Origin: an uncultured Muribaculaceae bacterium
GTDB taxonomy: Bacteria; Bacteroidota; Bacteroidia; Bacteroidales; Muribaculaceae
Direction of reading: 5' to 3'
Assembly: GCA_910586975.1 (NCBI GenBank)
Contig: CAJUKX010000007.1
Span: forward strand, 1-64,000
Length of the DNA stretch: 64,000 nt
Shown piece by piece: positions 7,337 to 16,899 of the stretch. Each line of letters begins with the position of its first letter. The first letter of the stretch is position 1. The translations under genes and the position numbers were made by a program. The notes beneath the pieces are model-generated. The model saw only the letters and a program-made list of their open reading frames with translations, did no database searches and was not told the origin of the DNA.

Positions 7337-8254
7337 TTAAAAAGTAATTCTAAGTGAAATCGAGTTGGGAGTGAAGGCAAAAGAACCGTTGACGCGCGGC
7401 GAGCGGCGATAAGCTGTGGCTGCCGCCTTGGCCGGATTGCCGCGGAACAGATCCACCACCTCGTTGACGGGGTCGAGGAAGAAGCATGCAATGCGTCCCA
7501 GCACCGGGCTGCCGAGCATCTCGTAACCATGCTCCACTATTGTGCGCTTGCCCTTGTACATGAGTTCGCCAAGCAGACTGCCCACTATCGGAGTGATGAA
7601 AATGTCCTGATACGACGGACGTTCCATAAATGCCTCGATACCGAATTCCCAGCCTATGGTGGATATGGCAGCCGAGTAGAGCATCGAACCCCAGAAGCTG
7701 AATCCGCACGAACGTGCGCTCATGAAGTAGGCCGCTCCCGCATAGGGGTGAAGCACATAGTTGAATACAAACTTATCGTGGTCGATTTCGGGATTGTGGA
7801 CAAAGATATTTTTCCACCATCGCTGAAACAGCGGAGTCTTCTGAATGGCGGCACGATTCCATGAAGTTGCATCTTCGGGCAGACATTCGAGCACCAGCAG
7901 GGTACCCACAAAAGCACTGCTCAATACGGCTGTGTTGATCCACATGCGGTGCCAGTCGGCACCCCCGGTGCAGTGGCGCGAGTATGGCAAGGCATAGGGG
8001 CTGACCCATCCGTGGTGCGACTTCACACCCTTGAGATCTATATCAACAGGGGCGATATCGTCGGGAATCTGAACAGAGTATGTATCAATGAGGTTGAGAG
8101 AATCGGGGGTGAAATCTATTTCGCATATATCGAGCGACAAATCCACATCGTTGCCGGCGGGGTCTGTGGCTTCGACAGCATCCTGTGCAGAGGCCTTCAC
8201 AGAGCATAAGCCGATGAAGACAGCAAAGATTAATATTAGAGGAAGCCTTTTCAT
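7337..8254 (-). CDS. DUF3943 domain membrane/envelope protein
   Basis: 305 residues with an N-terminal signal peptide (MKRLPLILIFAVFIGLCSVKASAQ) and a body containing the DUF3943 features: a polar-hydrophobic segment with VLHPYAGAAYFMSARSCGFSFWGSMLYS (shown here in part, about 165-190), GWEFGIEAFMERPS and ITPIVGSLLGELMYK. Other DUF3943 proteins are of unknown function and thought to sit in the outer envelope. It is a single gene, divergent from the pseudokinase gene at 8500, with about 245 bp of AT-rich DNA between. Confidence 0.75.
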   Translation of the reverse strand: MKRLPLILIFAVFIGLCSVKASAQDAVEATDPAGNDVDLSLDICEIDFTPDSLNLIDTYSVQIPDDIAPVDIDLKGVKSHHGWVSPYALPYSRHCTGGADWHRMWINTAVLSSAFVGTLLVLECLPEDATSWNRAAIQKTPLFQRWWKNIFVHNPEIDHDKFVFNYVLHPYAGAAYFMSARSCGFSFWGSMLYSAAISTIGWEFGIEAFMERPSYQDIFITPIVGSLLGELMYKGKRTIVEHGYEMLGSPVLGRIACFFLDPVNEVVDLFRGNPAKAAATAYRRSPRVNGSFAFTPNSISLRITF

Positions 8255-8403
8255 AGTTAAAACGTATTTTAAAAAGGGTTAGAATCACGGTTTCAATTAT
8301 AACAAACAAATATTACAAATCCATTACAATTTCCAAAAATTTAACGTTTGGACCAAATTTTACGCAATCAAAACCACCTTTTCCGCAGCCCTTATTGAGC
8401 CTT

Positions 8404-8420
8404 AGAGTGTGTTTGGATTT
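8404..8420. repeat. Solo copy of the MITE-like element end
   Basis: AGAGTGTGTTTGGATTT is identical over 17 nt to the left terminal inverted repeat of the element at 48943-49151. No partner end is visible nearby, so it may be a remnant or a shared short motif. Confidence 0.4.
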
Positions 8421-8470
8421 TAGTTCATTTTAAAACAAGCTATTAATCGGTAATATTCAGGAAAAATTGT

Positions 8471-8478
8471 TAACTTTG
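8471..8478 (+). promoter_or_regulatory. -7 box upstream of the pseudokinase gene
   Basis: TAACTTTG, an exact -7 match 22 nt before the ATG at 8500; the -33 region is degenerate. Confidence 0.55.
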
Positions 8479-8499
8479 TAGTCTATTTGAATTTGAAAG

Positions 8500-9249
8500 A
8501 TGAACAAAGACCAACCCCGCTGGACCGAGATAGAACACCTGCCCGAATGGGATGAGGAATTCTATGATGTATACACAGCCAAGAAATTCGGAAAATGGGT
8601 GATGCTCAAGACGCTGAAACCCTCGCTCAAGGATGACCCCGAAATGCAGGCCATGCTTGAAAAGGAATTTGACGTGCGTTACAATCTGGCGCATCCTAAC
8701 ATCGTGATGATCAACGACCTGGAGGAAGTGCCCGGTATAGGACTATGTATTATAACCGATGATGTTTATGGCGACTCATTGGCCAAGCTTATAAAGGAGG
8801 GCAAGGTTACACGCGAGCATGTCAACAAGTTGCGCCATCAGCTCGTGGAGGCTTTGGAATACATTCAGGACAATCATCTGGCTCATCATCCGCTCAGACC
8901 CGAAAATATCATTTTCACCGAAAATATCGGTAATCTGAAGCTTATCGACGTGGGCTTCGACCAACGCAATTCGCTCACTCCCCGCGATACCTCTGAGGAC
9001 ATTGCCAACTATGGCCGTGTGGTAAAGCAGGTGCTCGACTCGGTTGACTTTGACGACCCGGCCCTGCGCAAGGTGGCCGACAGATGCCTTGACCCTAAAC
9101 GCCGCTATACCACCGCACACCAGCTGCACCTGGCTCTGGCTCAGCGAAACACCAAGACTATCTACCTGTGGATTATCGCTTTCCTTACTGCCATGGTCGC
9201 TATTCTGATATGGATGTCGCTATGTCCGCCAACTCCTGTCCAGCCTTGA
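8500..9249 (+). CDS. Membrane-anchored protein kinase-like protein (predicted pseudokinase)
   Basis: 249 residues with a small eukaryotic-type kinase fold (about 10-205) and one C-terminal transmembrane helix (about 223-243). The ATP-binding Lys (VMLKTLK, about 40) and the helix-C Glu (LEKEFD) are present. The catalytic loop HRDxKxxN is changed to HHPLRPEN (about 130-137), so the catalytic Asp is lost, while the metal-binding DFG position reads DVG. I infer a nucleotide-binding scaffold and not an active kinase. The kinase domain is cytoplasmic if the tail helix is inserted C-terminal out. It may be co-transcribed with the GNAT-like gene 45 nt downstream. Confidence 0.75.
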   Translation: MNKDQPRWTEIEHLPEWDEEFYDVYTAKKFGKWVMLKTLKPSLKDDPEMQAMLEKEFDVRYNLAHPNIVMINDLEEVPGIGLCIITDDVYGDSLAKLIKEGKVTREHVNKLRHQLVEALEYIQDNHLAHHPLRPENIIFTENIGNLKLIDVGFDQRNSLTPRDTSEDIANYGRVVKQVLDSVDFDDPALRKVADRCLDPKRRYTTAHQLHLALAQRNTKTIYLWIIAFLTAMVAILIWMSLCPPTPVQP

Positions 9250-9294
9250 TTGTTATATAACAATTGTATTTTGTTATTAAAAAACAAACTCCCG

Positions 9295-10425
9295 ATGTCT
9301 GTAACTATAAAAGCTATAGCTCCTACCAAGGAAAACCTTGAAATTTATGTAAAATTCGGTATCGACCTCTACCGCGGCAACGATTACTTCGTGCCGCCAT
9401 TGATAATGGATGAGGTAAATACCCTGTCGCCCGACGCAAACCCGGCCTTCGAGCATTGCTCGGCCCAGTCGTTCCTCGCTTTCCGCGACGGCAAGATTGT
9501 TGGTCGCATCACTGCCATAATCAACGATCTGGTAAATCGCAAAGCCGGCGTGAAGGCCATGCGCTTTGGATTTGTTGACTTCATCGATGATGCCGAGGTG
9601 GTCGACGCCCTCTTCAGCGCCGCACAGGAATGGGGTCGCAAGCGCGGTTGCACCTCCATTATCGGTCCTATGGGATTCTCCGACCTCGACCACGAGGGCA
9701 TGCTCATAGAGGGCTTCGAGGAAATGGGCACAATGGCCACCATATACAACCACTCATACTATCCCGCCCATATGACCCGTATGGGCTTTGAGAAGGATGT
9801 GGACTGGGTGGAATACCGCATAAAGATTCCCGACAGCATACCCGACAAATATCAGCGCATAGCCGATATAGTGAAACGCAAGTACAACCTGCGTGTCAAA
9901 AAATACACATCGCGCAAGAAAATCAAAGAGGAATATGGTGTGGCTCTGTTTGAACTGATCAACGAGGCATACGCCGACCTCTACGGCTACTCGCCCCTCA
10001 CCCGCAAGCAGATTGACTACTACATCAACGAGTATCTGGGCGTGATACGCCTTGAGGACGTATGCGTGGTGGTAGACGCTGACGACCGTCTGGTGGGCAT
10101 AGGCATCTCCATGCCCTCGCTCTCCAAGGCTCTGCGACGTTCGGGCGGCAAGATTTTCCCCACCGGCTGGTATCACCTGTGGCGCGCCATACGCGGCAAG
10201 GTTGATGTGGTAGACCTGATGCTCGTGGCCGTCAAGCCCGAATATCAGAGCAAGGGCGTCAACGCGCTGATTTTCTGCGACCTCATACCCTCGTACATCG
10301 CCACCGGATACAAGTACGCCGAGTCGAACCTCGAGCTTGAGGACAACGACAATGTGCAGAAACAATGGGAATACTTCGAACGCAGGCAGCACCGCCGCCG
10401 CCGCGCATGGAAAAAATCACTGTAG
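9295..10425 (+). CDS. GNAT-like N-acetyltransferase family protein
   Basis: 376 residues from ATG 9295 (the in-frame start at 9250 would add an unlikely N terminus). The N-terminal half begins with a short beta strand and LYRGNDYFVPPLIMDE, then FLAFRDGKIVGRITAIIN (acetyl-CoA fold strand), GFVDFIDD and a central GPMGFSDLDHEGMLIEGFE. The C-terminal half again has a GNAT-like strand and VKPEYQSKGVNALIF, close to the pyrophosphate loop. This family is common in Bacteroidetes and its substrate is unknown. lepB follows after 7 nt. Confidence 0.75.
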   Translation: MSVTIKAIAPTKENLEIYVKFGIDLYRGNDYFVPPLIMDEVNTLSPDANPAFEHCSAQSFLAFRDGKIVGRITAIINDLVNRKAGVKAMRFGFVDFIDDAEVVDALFSAAQEWGRKRGCTSIIGPMGFSDLDHEGMLIEGFEEMGTMATIYNHSYYPAHMTRMGFEKDVDWVEYRIKIPDSIPDKYQRIADIVKRKYNLRVKKYTSRKKIKEEYGVALFELINEAYADLYGYSPLTRKQIDYYINEYLGVIRLEDVCVVVDADDRLVGIGISMPSLSKALRRSGGKIFPTGWYHLWRAIRGKVDVVDLMLVAVKPEYQSKGVNALIFCDLIPSYIATGYKYAESNLELEDNDNVQKQWEYFERRQHRRRRAWKKSL

Positions 10426-10432
10426 TATTATA

Positions 10433-11896
10433 ATGGAAAATTTCACGGATAATTTCAAAAAACGTCTGGCCGACAACAAGAAAACCCGCTGGATACGTTT
10501 CGGCTTAGTTTCTCTCATCTTCTTTGCCTGGGTGGCATGGATGGGCAACTGGTGGCTGGCTCTGCTGTGGTTTCTGCTCTTTGACATCTACATCACCGGC
10601 TACATACCCTTCACCTGGTGGAAAAAAAGCAACAACAAGGCCGTGCGCAGCGTCATGAGCTGGGTTGACGCCATTGTTTATGCCCTGATTCTCGTTTACT
10701 TCATTTTTGCATTCGTGGGGCAGAATTACCAGATTCCATCCTCATCGCTCGAAAAGACTCTGCTCACCGGCGACTATCTGTGGGTAAACAAGATGGTCTA
10801 CGGTCCGCGTGTACCCATGACTCCGGTGCACTTCCCCCTGGTACACAACAAGATGCCCATTCTCGGATGCGACAGCTATCTCGACTCGCCCTCGCTGTCG
10901 TACCGCCGTCTCAAAGGCCTGCGCGACGTTGAGAGCGGCGACATCGTTGTATTCAACTTCCCCGCCGGCGACACCATCGTGACCCGCCTTGAGGAATCGC
11001 CCGAATACTACTACCTGCTGCGCCAGCGATTCAGCCGTGAGCACATCGAGGCTCATCCCGAAATTTTCGGTGAAATCAAATTCCGCCCCGTCGACCGCCG
11101 CCAGAACTTTGTGAAGCGCGCCGTAGGCATGCCGGGCGAGACACTGAAGATTGTGGACGACACCATATACATCAACGGCAAGCCTCAGGCCATGCCACAG
11201 AATGTGCAGTTCTCTTACATAGTGGCAACATCTGCCATGCTCGACAACGAACCCGAGCTGCTGCACGAGCTGGGCATTGCCGAATCAGACGTAAACCGCC
11301 TGAACTTCAGCCAAGAGGAACGCGAGATTCTCGCCACCATCCTGCCCGAGTCTTCTACAAGTCCCTACATCTATATGCTTCCGCTAACATCCGAGATGAT
11401 ATCCACCCTCACCGAGCGCGGATACATTAAAGGACTGCGCAAGACCAACCGCATATTCCCCACCACCGGCGAACAGGCTTTCCTCTTCCCATCGCCCATC
11501 GCCAACGAATGGACCTTGAGCAATTACGGCGGAAAGAACGGCCTGCTCATACCCGCCCGCGGCACCACCGTTAAACTCAATGCCACCACCTGGCACATAT
11601 ACGAACGCTGTATTCGCAACTACGAAGGCCACGACGATGCCTACCTCGCCGACGACGGCCGAGTGTATATCGACGGCAAACCGGCCGACACATACACATT
11701 CGGCATGAACTACTACTTCATGATGGGCGACAACCGCGACCTCTCGCAGGACTCCCGCTTCTGGGGTTTTGTTCCCGAAGACCATGTAGTGGGCACACCG
11801 ATGTTTGTGCTGATATCGTTCGACAAAGACCGCAGCATGTTTAACGGCGGCATACGCTGGAACCGAATATTCCGCGATGCCAATCCCGACAAATAG
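10433..11896 (+). CDS. lepB: Signal peptidase I
   Basis: A membrane serine protease that removes signal peptides from exported proteins. From ATG 10433 the protein is 487 residues, longer than E. coli LepB because of a large insert between the catalytic blocks, as is usual in Bacteroidetes. Transmembrane segments lie at about 21-55 and 78-96. The catalytic Ser is in IPSSSLEKTL (about 105) and the general-base Lys in QNFVKRAVGMPGE (about 228). Box E appears near the end as YYFMMGDNRDLSQDSRFWGFV. It is flanked by the GNAT-like gene (7 nt) and the wbqC-like gene (3 nt), so these are one operon. Confidence 0.93.
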   Translation: MENFTDNFKKRLADNKKTRWIRFGLVSLIFFAWVAWMGNWWLALLWFLLFDIYITGYIPFTWWKKSNNKAVRSVMSWVDAIVYALILVYFIFAFVGQNYQIPSSSLEKTLLTGDYLWVNKMVYGPRVPMTPVHFPLVHNKMPILGCDSYLDSPSLSYRRLKGLRDVESGDIVVFNFPAGDTIVTRLEESPEYYYLLRQRFSREHIEAHPEIFGEIKFRPVDRRQNFVKRAVGMPGETLKIVDDTIYINGKPQAMPQNVQFSYIVATSAMLDNEPELLHELGIAESDVNRLNFSQEEREILATILPESSTSPYIYMLPLTSEMISTLTERGYIKGLRKTNRIFPTTGEQAFLFPSPIANEWTLSNYGGKNGLLIPARGTTVKLNATTWHIYERCIRNYEGHDDAYLADDGRVYIDGKPADTYTFGMNYYFMMGDNRDLSQDSRFWGFVPEDHVVGTPMFVLISFDKDRSMFNGGIRWNRIFRDANPDK

Positions 11897-11899
11897 CAG

Positions 11900-12559
11900 A
11901 TGGCCTCACCAATGGTGAAATATCCGGATACGGAGCTGATACTGCCCCCGCAGTTTATGGGCTGCGTAGGCTACTATGCGGCCATGTCGCGCTACGGGCG
12001 CGTGGTGGTCGATACCGACATACGCTACGACAAACGCCGCAAGGAGGTGCATCGCTGCGACATAGTCGACACCCGAGGCCCCGTGCAGCTCACCGTGCCC
12101 GTAGGCAAGCCCTCCACCGCATCGCGCGAGGCCCGGCCCACGTGGTGCGACTGCGCCGTGTCGACCCACGACGCGTGGTGGCATCGTATGCGCATCACCC
12201 TCGAATCGGCATACGGTCGCACTCCCTACTTCGAATTTCTGATTGACAAGTTCGACGACATCTTCCGCTCCCCCGCCCTATGGGACAGCTGGCCCAATAT
12301 ACTCACCATGGACCAACTGGCCGACAGCATCATCCGCCGTATACTCGCATTTGAAAACGAAGTGATATGGGCGCCGGTGACCCCACGCGACGAGTCGCCC
12401 GCCACGGTAGACATGCGCCGCCACAACTTCGCGCTCGCCGAGCAGCCCCCCTACTGGCAAATCAGAGCCGACCAACTCGGCTTCCACCCCAACCTGTCGA
12501 TCCTCGACCTCATCTTCAACCTCGGCCCCGAAGCATCACTGTACCTCGCAGAAATTTAA
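11900..12559 (+). CDS. WbqC family protein
   Basis: 219 residues resembling the WbqC-like family, sometimes linked to O-antigen amino-sugar modification and often found beside lepB in Bacteroidetes. Recognisable segments are LILPPQFMGCVGYYAAMSR (about 13-31), the RCDI..RGPVQLTVPVGKP strand, W..RMRITLESAYGRTPYFE and FDDIF. There is no signal peptide, so it is cytosolic. It begins 3 nt after lepB. The biochemical role is not established. A perfect 17-bp hairpin follows the gene at 12577. Confidence 0.8.
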   Translation: MASPMVKYPDTELILPPQFMGCVGYYAAMSRYGRVVVDTDIRYDKRRKEVHRCDIVDTRGPVQLTVPVGKPSTASREARPTWCDCAVSTHDAWWHRMRITLESAYGRTPYFEFLIDKFDDIFRSPALWDSWPNILTMDQLADSIIRRILAFENEVIWAPVTPRDESPATVDMRRHNFALAEQPPYWQIRADQLGFHPNLSILDLIFNLGPEASLYLAEI

Positions 12560-12576
12560 CAGTAAAATCCTACAAT

Positions 12577-12624
12577 CATCTTCCCGATAGCATCCGACCA
12601 AGTCTGCATGCTATCGGGAAGATG
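12577..12624. repeat. Perfect 17-bp hairpin after the wbqC-like gene
   Basis: Arms 12577-12593 and 12608-12624 are fully complementary with a 14-nt loop (core CCCGATAGCAT). There is no T tract. The arm ends with the GGGAAGATGGC motif of the repeat family, so it is probably a derivative of that family that may also stop transcription. Confidence 0.75.
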
Positions 12625-13174
12625 GCTTATGTATATACCAGCCGTAAACCGTATACCGACGAAGCACATCGCCCTCCGATTTTGCGCAGCAATAATACGC
12701 CTAACATCCACGTTTTCGAGAAGATGGCTTCCGCCAAGGAAGCCTGCCACACCGTAACCCGGTATGCACGACCGTAGGGAGGGCATGCCGGGTAGGTAGC
12801 CAGTCACGTGGAGGCATCCGGCAGGATGCGGCATAGGCTACCCGATACACAGCGTATATGCTCAGCAACCTCCCTACATGTGTTATCAGGAATATGACAT
12901 CCGGCAAGGATGTCTGCAAACACCTTAACCCGGTATGCACGCGCGAAGGCGTAGCCGTAGCGCAGGGCATGCCCGGTAAGCGTGCCCACAACGTAAAGGC
13001 ATTCGCAGAAAGCCGATTATACAGGCAGCTTATATCCCTATGCTTCGTAGACGGCTTCCTGCGGATGCCACTATCTTGTGTCGGCGTCCTACCGGGCATG
13101 CCCTCCCTGCGGTCGTGCATACCGCGGTTACTGTATTTGCAGACATCCTCAACCGGATGTCATATTCTTGGTAA
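12625..13174. repeat. Interspersed repeat cluster R2
   Basis: Non-coding region of the same family as R1. It holds three copies of the GGGCATGCC(C/G) core near 12766, 12965 and 13098, GACATCC/GGATGTC small hairpins near 12896 and 13143, and a diverged copy of the long hairpin (left arm 12996-13015, right arm 13052-13070). It runs into the GTGCGG hairpin module at 13175. Confidence 0.8.
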
Positions 13175-13308
13175 GGATTGCGATTAAAACCCGAAAACCG
13201 ATAAGGCCAAAATTTGTAAATATACAACACCGCCACCCCAAAATGCAAATAAAAAAGTGCGGAAATAGTGCGGGTATTCAAAAACCGCACTTTTTCCGCA
13301 CTTTTTTA
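13175..13308. repeat. GTGCGG hairpin module, copy 1
   Basis: About 75 bp of conserved sequence (GATAAGGCCAAAATTTG..., CACCGCCACCCC...) followed by a long hairpin, arms 13251-13273 and 13285-13307, each with two GTGCGG/CCGCAC blocks and ending in T6. It may act as a bidirectional terminator for wbqC and the DUF1593 gene. Nearly the same sequence recurs at 15312-15445 in the same orientation and at 20877-20990 inverted. Confidence 0.85.
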
Positions 13309-13363
13309 TTAGTTTTCTTATATCAGCGTAACCTGATTGTTCTTTATTGGATGTCGAAGAAAG

Positions 13364-14803
13364 TTATTCCACTACTTCTATTATGACACGCTTGTACTTG
13401 GTGAGCGTGGGAGTTCCATCGTCTGACACTTGACAAATGATGTGCATAGTATCACCTGTACGAGCGTCCTGTGGTACCTTAAAGCTCACTTTCTTTTTAT
13501 TGGAATCAATAGAAAAAGTTCCTTTATAAGTACCGGGTTCCGAATATGTCCACCAATGGAAAATAAGGTCATCTCCATCGGGATCCTCGCTTTTTGAAGC
13601 ATCCAGAACTATTTTTTCTCCAACCTTGGCTTTGATATCCATTGACTCGTTTTTCAAGTGTATTAACGGATGATGATTAGCTGAGTTGTAGTCTTTTATA
13701 CACCAATCAGCCCTGGCTGCGAAATCATTCTGAACATCAATAAGCCATCTCCATAAAGGTTTGAAATACTTGGTTCGGATTGCTATATCGGCCGAATCAG
13801 TATAATGTTCCATCTGTTTTGACCAACTGTTGCTAAAACACCATTGTCCGGTAGGATGAATAAAGTCAGCTGACGGCACGGGATCCATCCAAACATTGTT
13901 TCTTACCTTTACATACCGGCCACCCCAACCTCCGTAGCCGGGATTTTCCATATTACGCAAGCCATTATCAATGGTATGCAAGAATGCCGGTGTATCGCCT
14001 TCAGCGTTAAACGCCCCGTCTTTGTCAGGATAAGCATCACAAAGCACTCCGTGACCTTTGATAATATTTTCAGTCATCCATTCCTTGCCAAAATATGACT
14101 GTACTTGCTGCGGAAGTACTTTATCCCAGATATATGCCATGCAATCAAATTGGTCTGAGATAATGGTTGGGATATTGAAATGCTCCCAATTCGGACGAAT
14201 ATATTTTTGGTAGGCATCATCTTGTTCCCATATCAGAAACAGACGCATTTTTGCGGCTGCTTCCTGCATTTTATGCGGATAATCTTCCTGAATGATTTTT
14301 AACGCCGCTGCCAGTGTATTGCAACCACCCCATGCCTGAATCCATATAGGCCGGGGATCATCGTCTCTCAAGATAGCATCGGCTATGAATCGTGCGCCTT
14401 CAGTTCTTTCTTCATAATTGCCTATACCGTCGATGTTGCCCACTTTCCACTTGCTCAACAAATAGTCCGGAGATGGATAAGCCTTATCGTGTAGCAGAAG
14501 ATTGGGATATACCTCGCTGTAATATCCCACATATTCCTTCACCCAATCTACCGGATGAAAGGCGTTCCAGCCCTTTCCCCCTACCCAATGGAACTGAGAA
14601 CTGCTATTTATGATTCCTTCAATATCAAATTCATTTGATGAAAGCAGAAATCTTACCATAGAGGCTCTGTCATCCGCCTCGCCATCGGTAGTGACAATAA
14701 TGCGTGGTTTTGTAGAATTTTCTGCTATCTCCGGCGCAATGCGGGTCATTCCCGCCAAGCTGTTGATCAATACAACGGCCAATAACAAGAAGTGTCTTTT
14801 CAT
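13364..14803 (-). CDS. DUF1593 family secreted nucleoside-hydrolase-like protein
   Basis: 479 residues with a signal peptide (about 1-18). The DUF1593 domain (about 32-330) begins with PRIIVTTDGEADDRASMVR, an aspartate-rich site like that of inosine-uridine nucleoside hydrolases, and continues with GIINSSSQFHW, WIQAWGGCNTLA and the DPVPSADFIHPTGQW segment. The C-terminal 100 residues form an Ig-like beta domain with DASKSEDPDGDDL. Family members are thought to act on glycans or nucleosides outside the cytoplasm; the substrate is unknown. The gene stands alone between repeat clusters R2 and R3, each with a GTGCGG hairpin in the same orientation. Confidence 0.8.
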   Translation of the reverse strand: MKRHFLLLAVVLINSLAGMTRIAPEIAENSTKPRIIVTTDGEADDRASMVRFLLSSNEFDIEGIINSSSQFHWVGGKGWNAFHPVDWVKEYVGYYSEVYPNLLLHDKAYPSPDYLLSKWKVGNIDGIGNYEERTEGARFIADAILRDDDPRPIWIQAWGGCNTLAAALKIIQEDYPHKMQEAAAKMRLFLIWEQDDAYQKYIRPNWEHFNIPTIISDQFDCMAYIWDKVLPQQVQSYFGKEWMTENIIKGHGVLCDAYPDKDGAFNAEGDTPAFLHTIDNGLRNMENPGYGGWGGRYVKVRNNVWMDPVPSADFIHPTGQWCFSNSWSKQMEHYTDSADIAIRTKYFKPLWRWLIDVQNDFAARADWCIKDYNSANHHPLIHLKNESMDIKAKVGEKIVLDASKSEDPDGDDLIFHWWTYSEPGTYKGTFSIDSNKKKVSFKVPQDARTGDTMHIICQVSDDGTPTLTKYKRVIIEVVE

Positions 14804-14829
14804 TTCTTTTTATGAAAACTTATGAATTG

Positions 14830-14837
14830 CAAAAATA
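14830..14837 (-). promoter_or_regulatory. -7 box of the DUF1593 gene
   Basis: TATTTTTG on the minus strand, 27 nt before the start codon; the -33 box is degenerate. Confidence 0.45.
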
Positions 14838-14929
14838 GTTATAATTTTTGATTAAATCCTTACATTAAGCAATTTAATTCTAATAAATAGTGGAAAAATA
14901 AAATATATAAAATTTTGTGTTAGTATGCG

Positions 14930-15311
14930 GTTGCCATATTCTTGGAGCGTAATCTTCCGGATTGCGATTAAAACCCGTATACCGACAAGGTTCGCCTAAC
15001 AACCACGCTTTCGGGAATATGACATCCGATGAGGATGTCTGTTTCACCGTAACCCGGTATGCACGAGCGCAGGCGTAGCTGTAGCGCAGGGCATGCCGGG
15101 TAGGTAGTCTGTCACGTAGTAGCATCCGACAGGATGCAGTATATAAGTCCGGAAATATACGGTGGCACTGTTGACTATACCGCATCCTGTTCGGATGCCC
15201 ATGTGTGGGGCGGCTCTGTCCGGGCATGCCCTCCCTGCGGTCGTGCATACCGCGGTTACGGTATTTGCAGACATCCTTGGCGGTTGCCATATTCTTGGAG
15301 CGTAATCCTTC
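14930..15311. repeat. Interspersed repeat cluster R3
   Basis: Same family as R1 and R2: GGGCATGCC cores near 15088 and 15220, GACATCC hairpins near 15022 and 15270, and two copies of the junction ATATTCTTGGAGCGTAAT at about 14937 and 15289. The cluster has no credible gene. Confidence 0.8.
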
Positions 15312-15445
15312 GGATTGCGATTAAAAACCCGAAAACCGATAAGGCCAAAATTTGTAAAGATACAACACCGCCACCCCAAAATGCAAATAAAAAAGTGCGG
15401 AAAAAGTGCGGTTGTTGAATTTCCGCACTTTTTCCGCACTTTTTG
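15312..15445. repeat. GTGCGG hairpin module, copy 2
   Basis: Direct repeat of 13175-13308 with few changes. Hairpin arms at 15389-15411 and 15423-15444. It ends 20 bp before the 3' end of the sialate O-acetylesterase gene and could terminate it. Confidence 0.85.
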
Positions 15446-15464
15446 ATGCGTTTTTATGCCTGTT

Positions 15465-16895
15465 TCAGCGATATTCGAATGTTGAGTTGAAATTGTTGGC
15501 CGGCAGGCCTTCGGTATTGCAAAGGTTTGTCTGATATGTTTCGTCCCATGCCATACGGAAGTTTTTGATGGGGCGGCCGTTGGTGGCGGTCAATATCACT
15601 GTATTGCCGTCGAGGATGGCGCTGGCCGGACCCCATCGGTTGTTGTCGTGCATCACTTCGAAGTGGTTGGGAGCCTTTCCGTCGCGCGTGCGCAGGCCGC
15701 TGCCGTGGGTGTTGAACTGCACTATGATGCTATCGCCCTCGCAGTGCCATGACTTCACCTCGGGTCCGCGGTCGATGATGCGGGTTCGTCCGTAAGTATT
15801 TTTCAGGGCGGTATCGGCCAGGCGTCGGCCTACCTCCCACTTGAATGTGGGGTGAATATCGTCTATCTCACCCTCGTCCACGAGGTCGGATATAACCACA
15901 CAGGCTGTATTGGGCACGTCGCGGGCCACACGGTCCTGCCAACGCTGGAACACGGGCAGCGACTCCCACGACGATACAGCCGAGTCGCCGCGCCGGGTGG
16001 AATAGCGGTACGGTGCGAGCTGCACGAAGTAGAAAGGCATATCGGCGCCGTCGCGGAACAGGCCGCGCCAGTTGTCAATCAGCTCGCGGCTCATGTCGTA
16101 ATAGCGGGCGAAGTGGCCCTGTATGAGGTTTGACTCGCCCTGATACCACAGGAATCCGCGTATGGTGTAGGGAGCCATGGGCTTGATCATCTTGCTGAAG
16201 CATCGTCCGCCATCGTCTTTCCACCGTTCTATGGGAGTACCGCCCCATGTAGAGGCTATGATGCCTACGGGCACCCCGAGCGAATCGGCAAGATTTTTTC
16301 CGAAGAAATATGCGCATGCGCTGAATTTGTCAATCGACTCGCCGCTTATCTTGGTCCATCCGGCGGTTGGCAGTGTGTCGCAGTCGAGATTCTTCTCCAC
16401 GCGCAATATTCTCATCAACGGTTCGGCGCTGCCGGGGCGAGTGCTGTCGGCCCGCATGATGCGCTCCACGGCCTGCCGCTGCAGATCGGGCGAATGCTTG
16501 GGTGTGATGGTTCGCTTGCCGTTCGACACCCACTTGCTGCCCATGTTGTATTCCATGTTTGACTGGCCCGATGCGAGCCATACCTCGCCCACGAGCACAT
16601 CGTCAAGGCGTATTTTCTGCTTGCCGCTCGCCACTTTAAGGCTGCGCGGACGGCTGTCGGCACTCATCGGTGCCAGTTGCAAGTGCCACTCACCGGCAGA
16701 GTCGGCCGTGGCCGATACCTTCTGTTTGCCGAATTCAACTGTCACCTTGGCTCCGGGGAGTGCCCGGCCCCACACCTCCACGGCTTTGTCGCGCTGAAGC
16801 ACCATATTGTCGGTGAATATCTCGGGCAGCCTGAGCTGAGCCGCCATAGGCAGCGCTGCCACCGCCACGGCCAATGCAATGATAAATCGTTTCAT
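15465..16895 (-). CDS. Sialate O-acetylesterase (SGNH hydrolase)
   Basis: Removes O-acetyl groups from sialic acids or related acetylated sugars, exposing host glycans to glycosidases; expected in the periplasm. 476 residues with a signal peptide (about 1-19), a beta-sandwich start LPEIFTDNMVLQRDK, the nucleophile block ASGQSNMEYNMG (Ser about 116), the second block FLWYQGESN, and the Asp-His block IDDIHPTFKWEVG (about 344-356). It starts 4 nt after the DUF4230 gene and is the last gene of a three-gene minus-strand set. Deacetylation of xylan or other glycans is an alternative. Confidence 0.9.
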   Translation of the reverse strand: MKRFIIALAVAVAALPMAAQLRLPEIFTDNMVLQRDKAVEVWGRALPGAKVTVEFGKQKVSATADSAGEWHLQLAPMSADSRPRSLKVASGKQKIRLDDVLVGEVWLASGQSNMEYNMGSKWVSNGKRTITPKHSPDLQRQAVERIMRADSTRPGSAEPLMRILRVEKNLDCDTLPTAGWTKISGESIDKFSACAYFFGKNLADSLGVPVGIIASTWGGTPIERWKDDGGRCFSKMIKPMAPYTIRGFLWYQGESNLIQGHFARYYDMSRELIDNWRGLFRDGADMPFYFVQLAPYRYSTRRGDSAVSSWESLPVFQRWQDRVARDVPNTACVVISDLVDEGEIDDIHPTFKWEVGRRLADTALKNTYGRTRIIDRGPEVKSWHCEGDSIIVQFNTHGSGLRTRDGKAPNHFEVMHDNNRWGPASAILDGNTVILTATNGRPIKNFRMAWDETYQTNLCNTEGLPANNFNSTFEYR

Positions 16896-16899
16896 CTTA

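Noticed and set aside
8404..8420. A complete MITE copy at 8.4 kb
   Set aside because: Only one end is present; no inverted partner is found within several hundred bases.
12556..13290. Long minus-strand ORFs in R2
   Set aside because: Repeat-derived frames crossing hairpins; they share tripeptides only because the repeat is shared.
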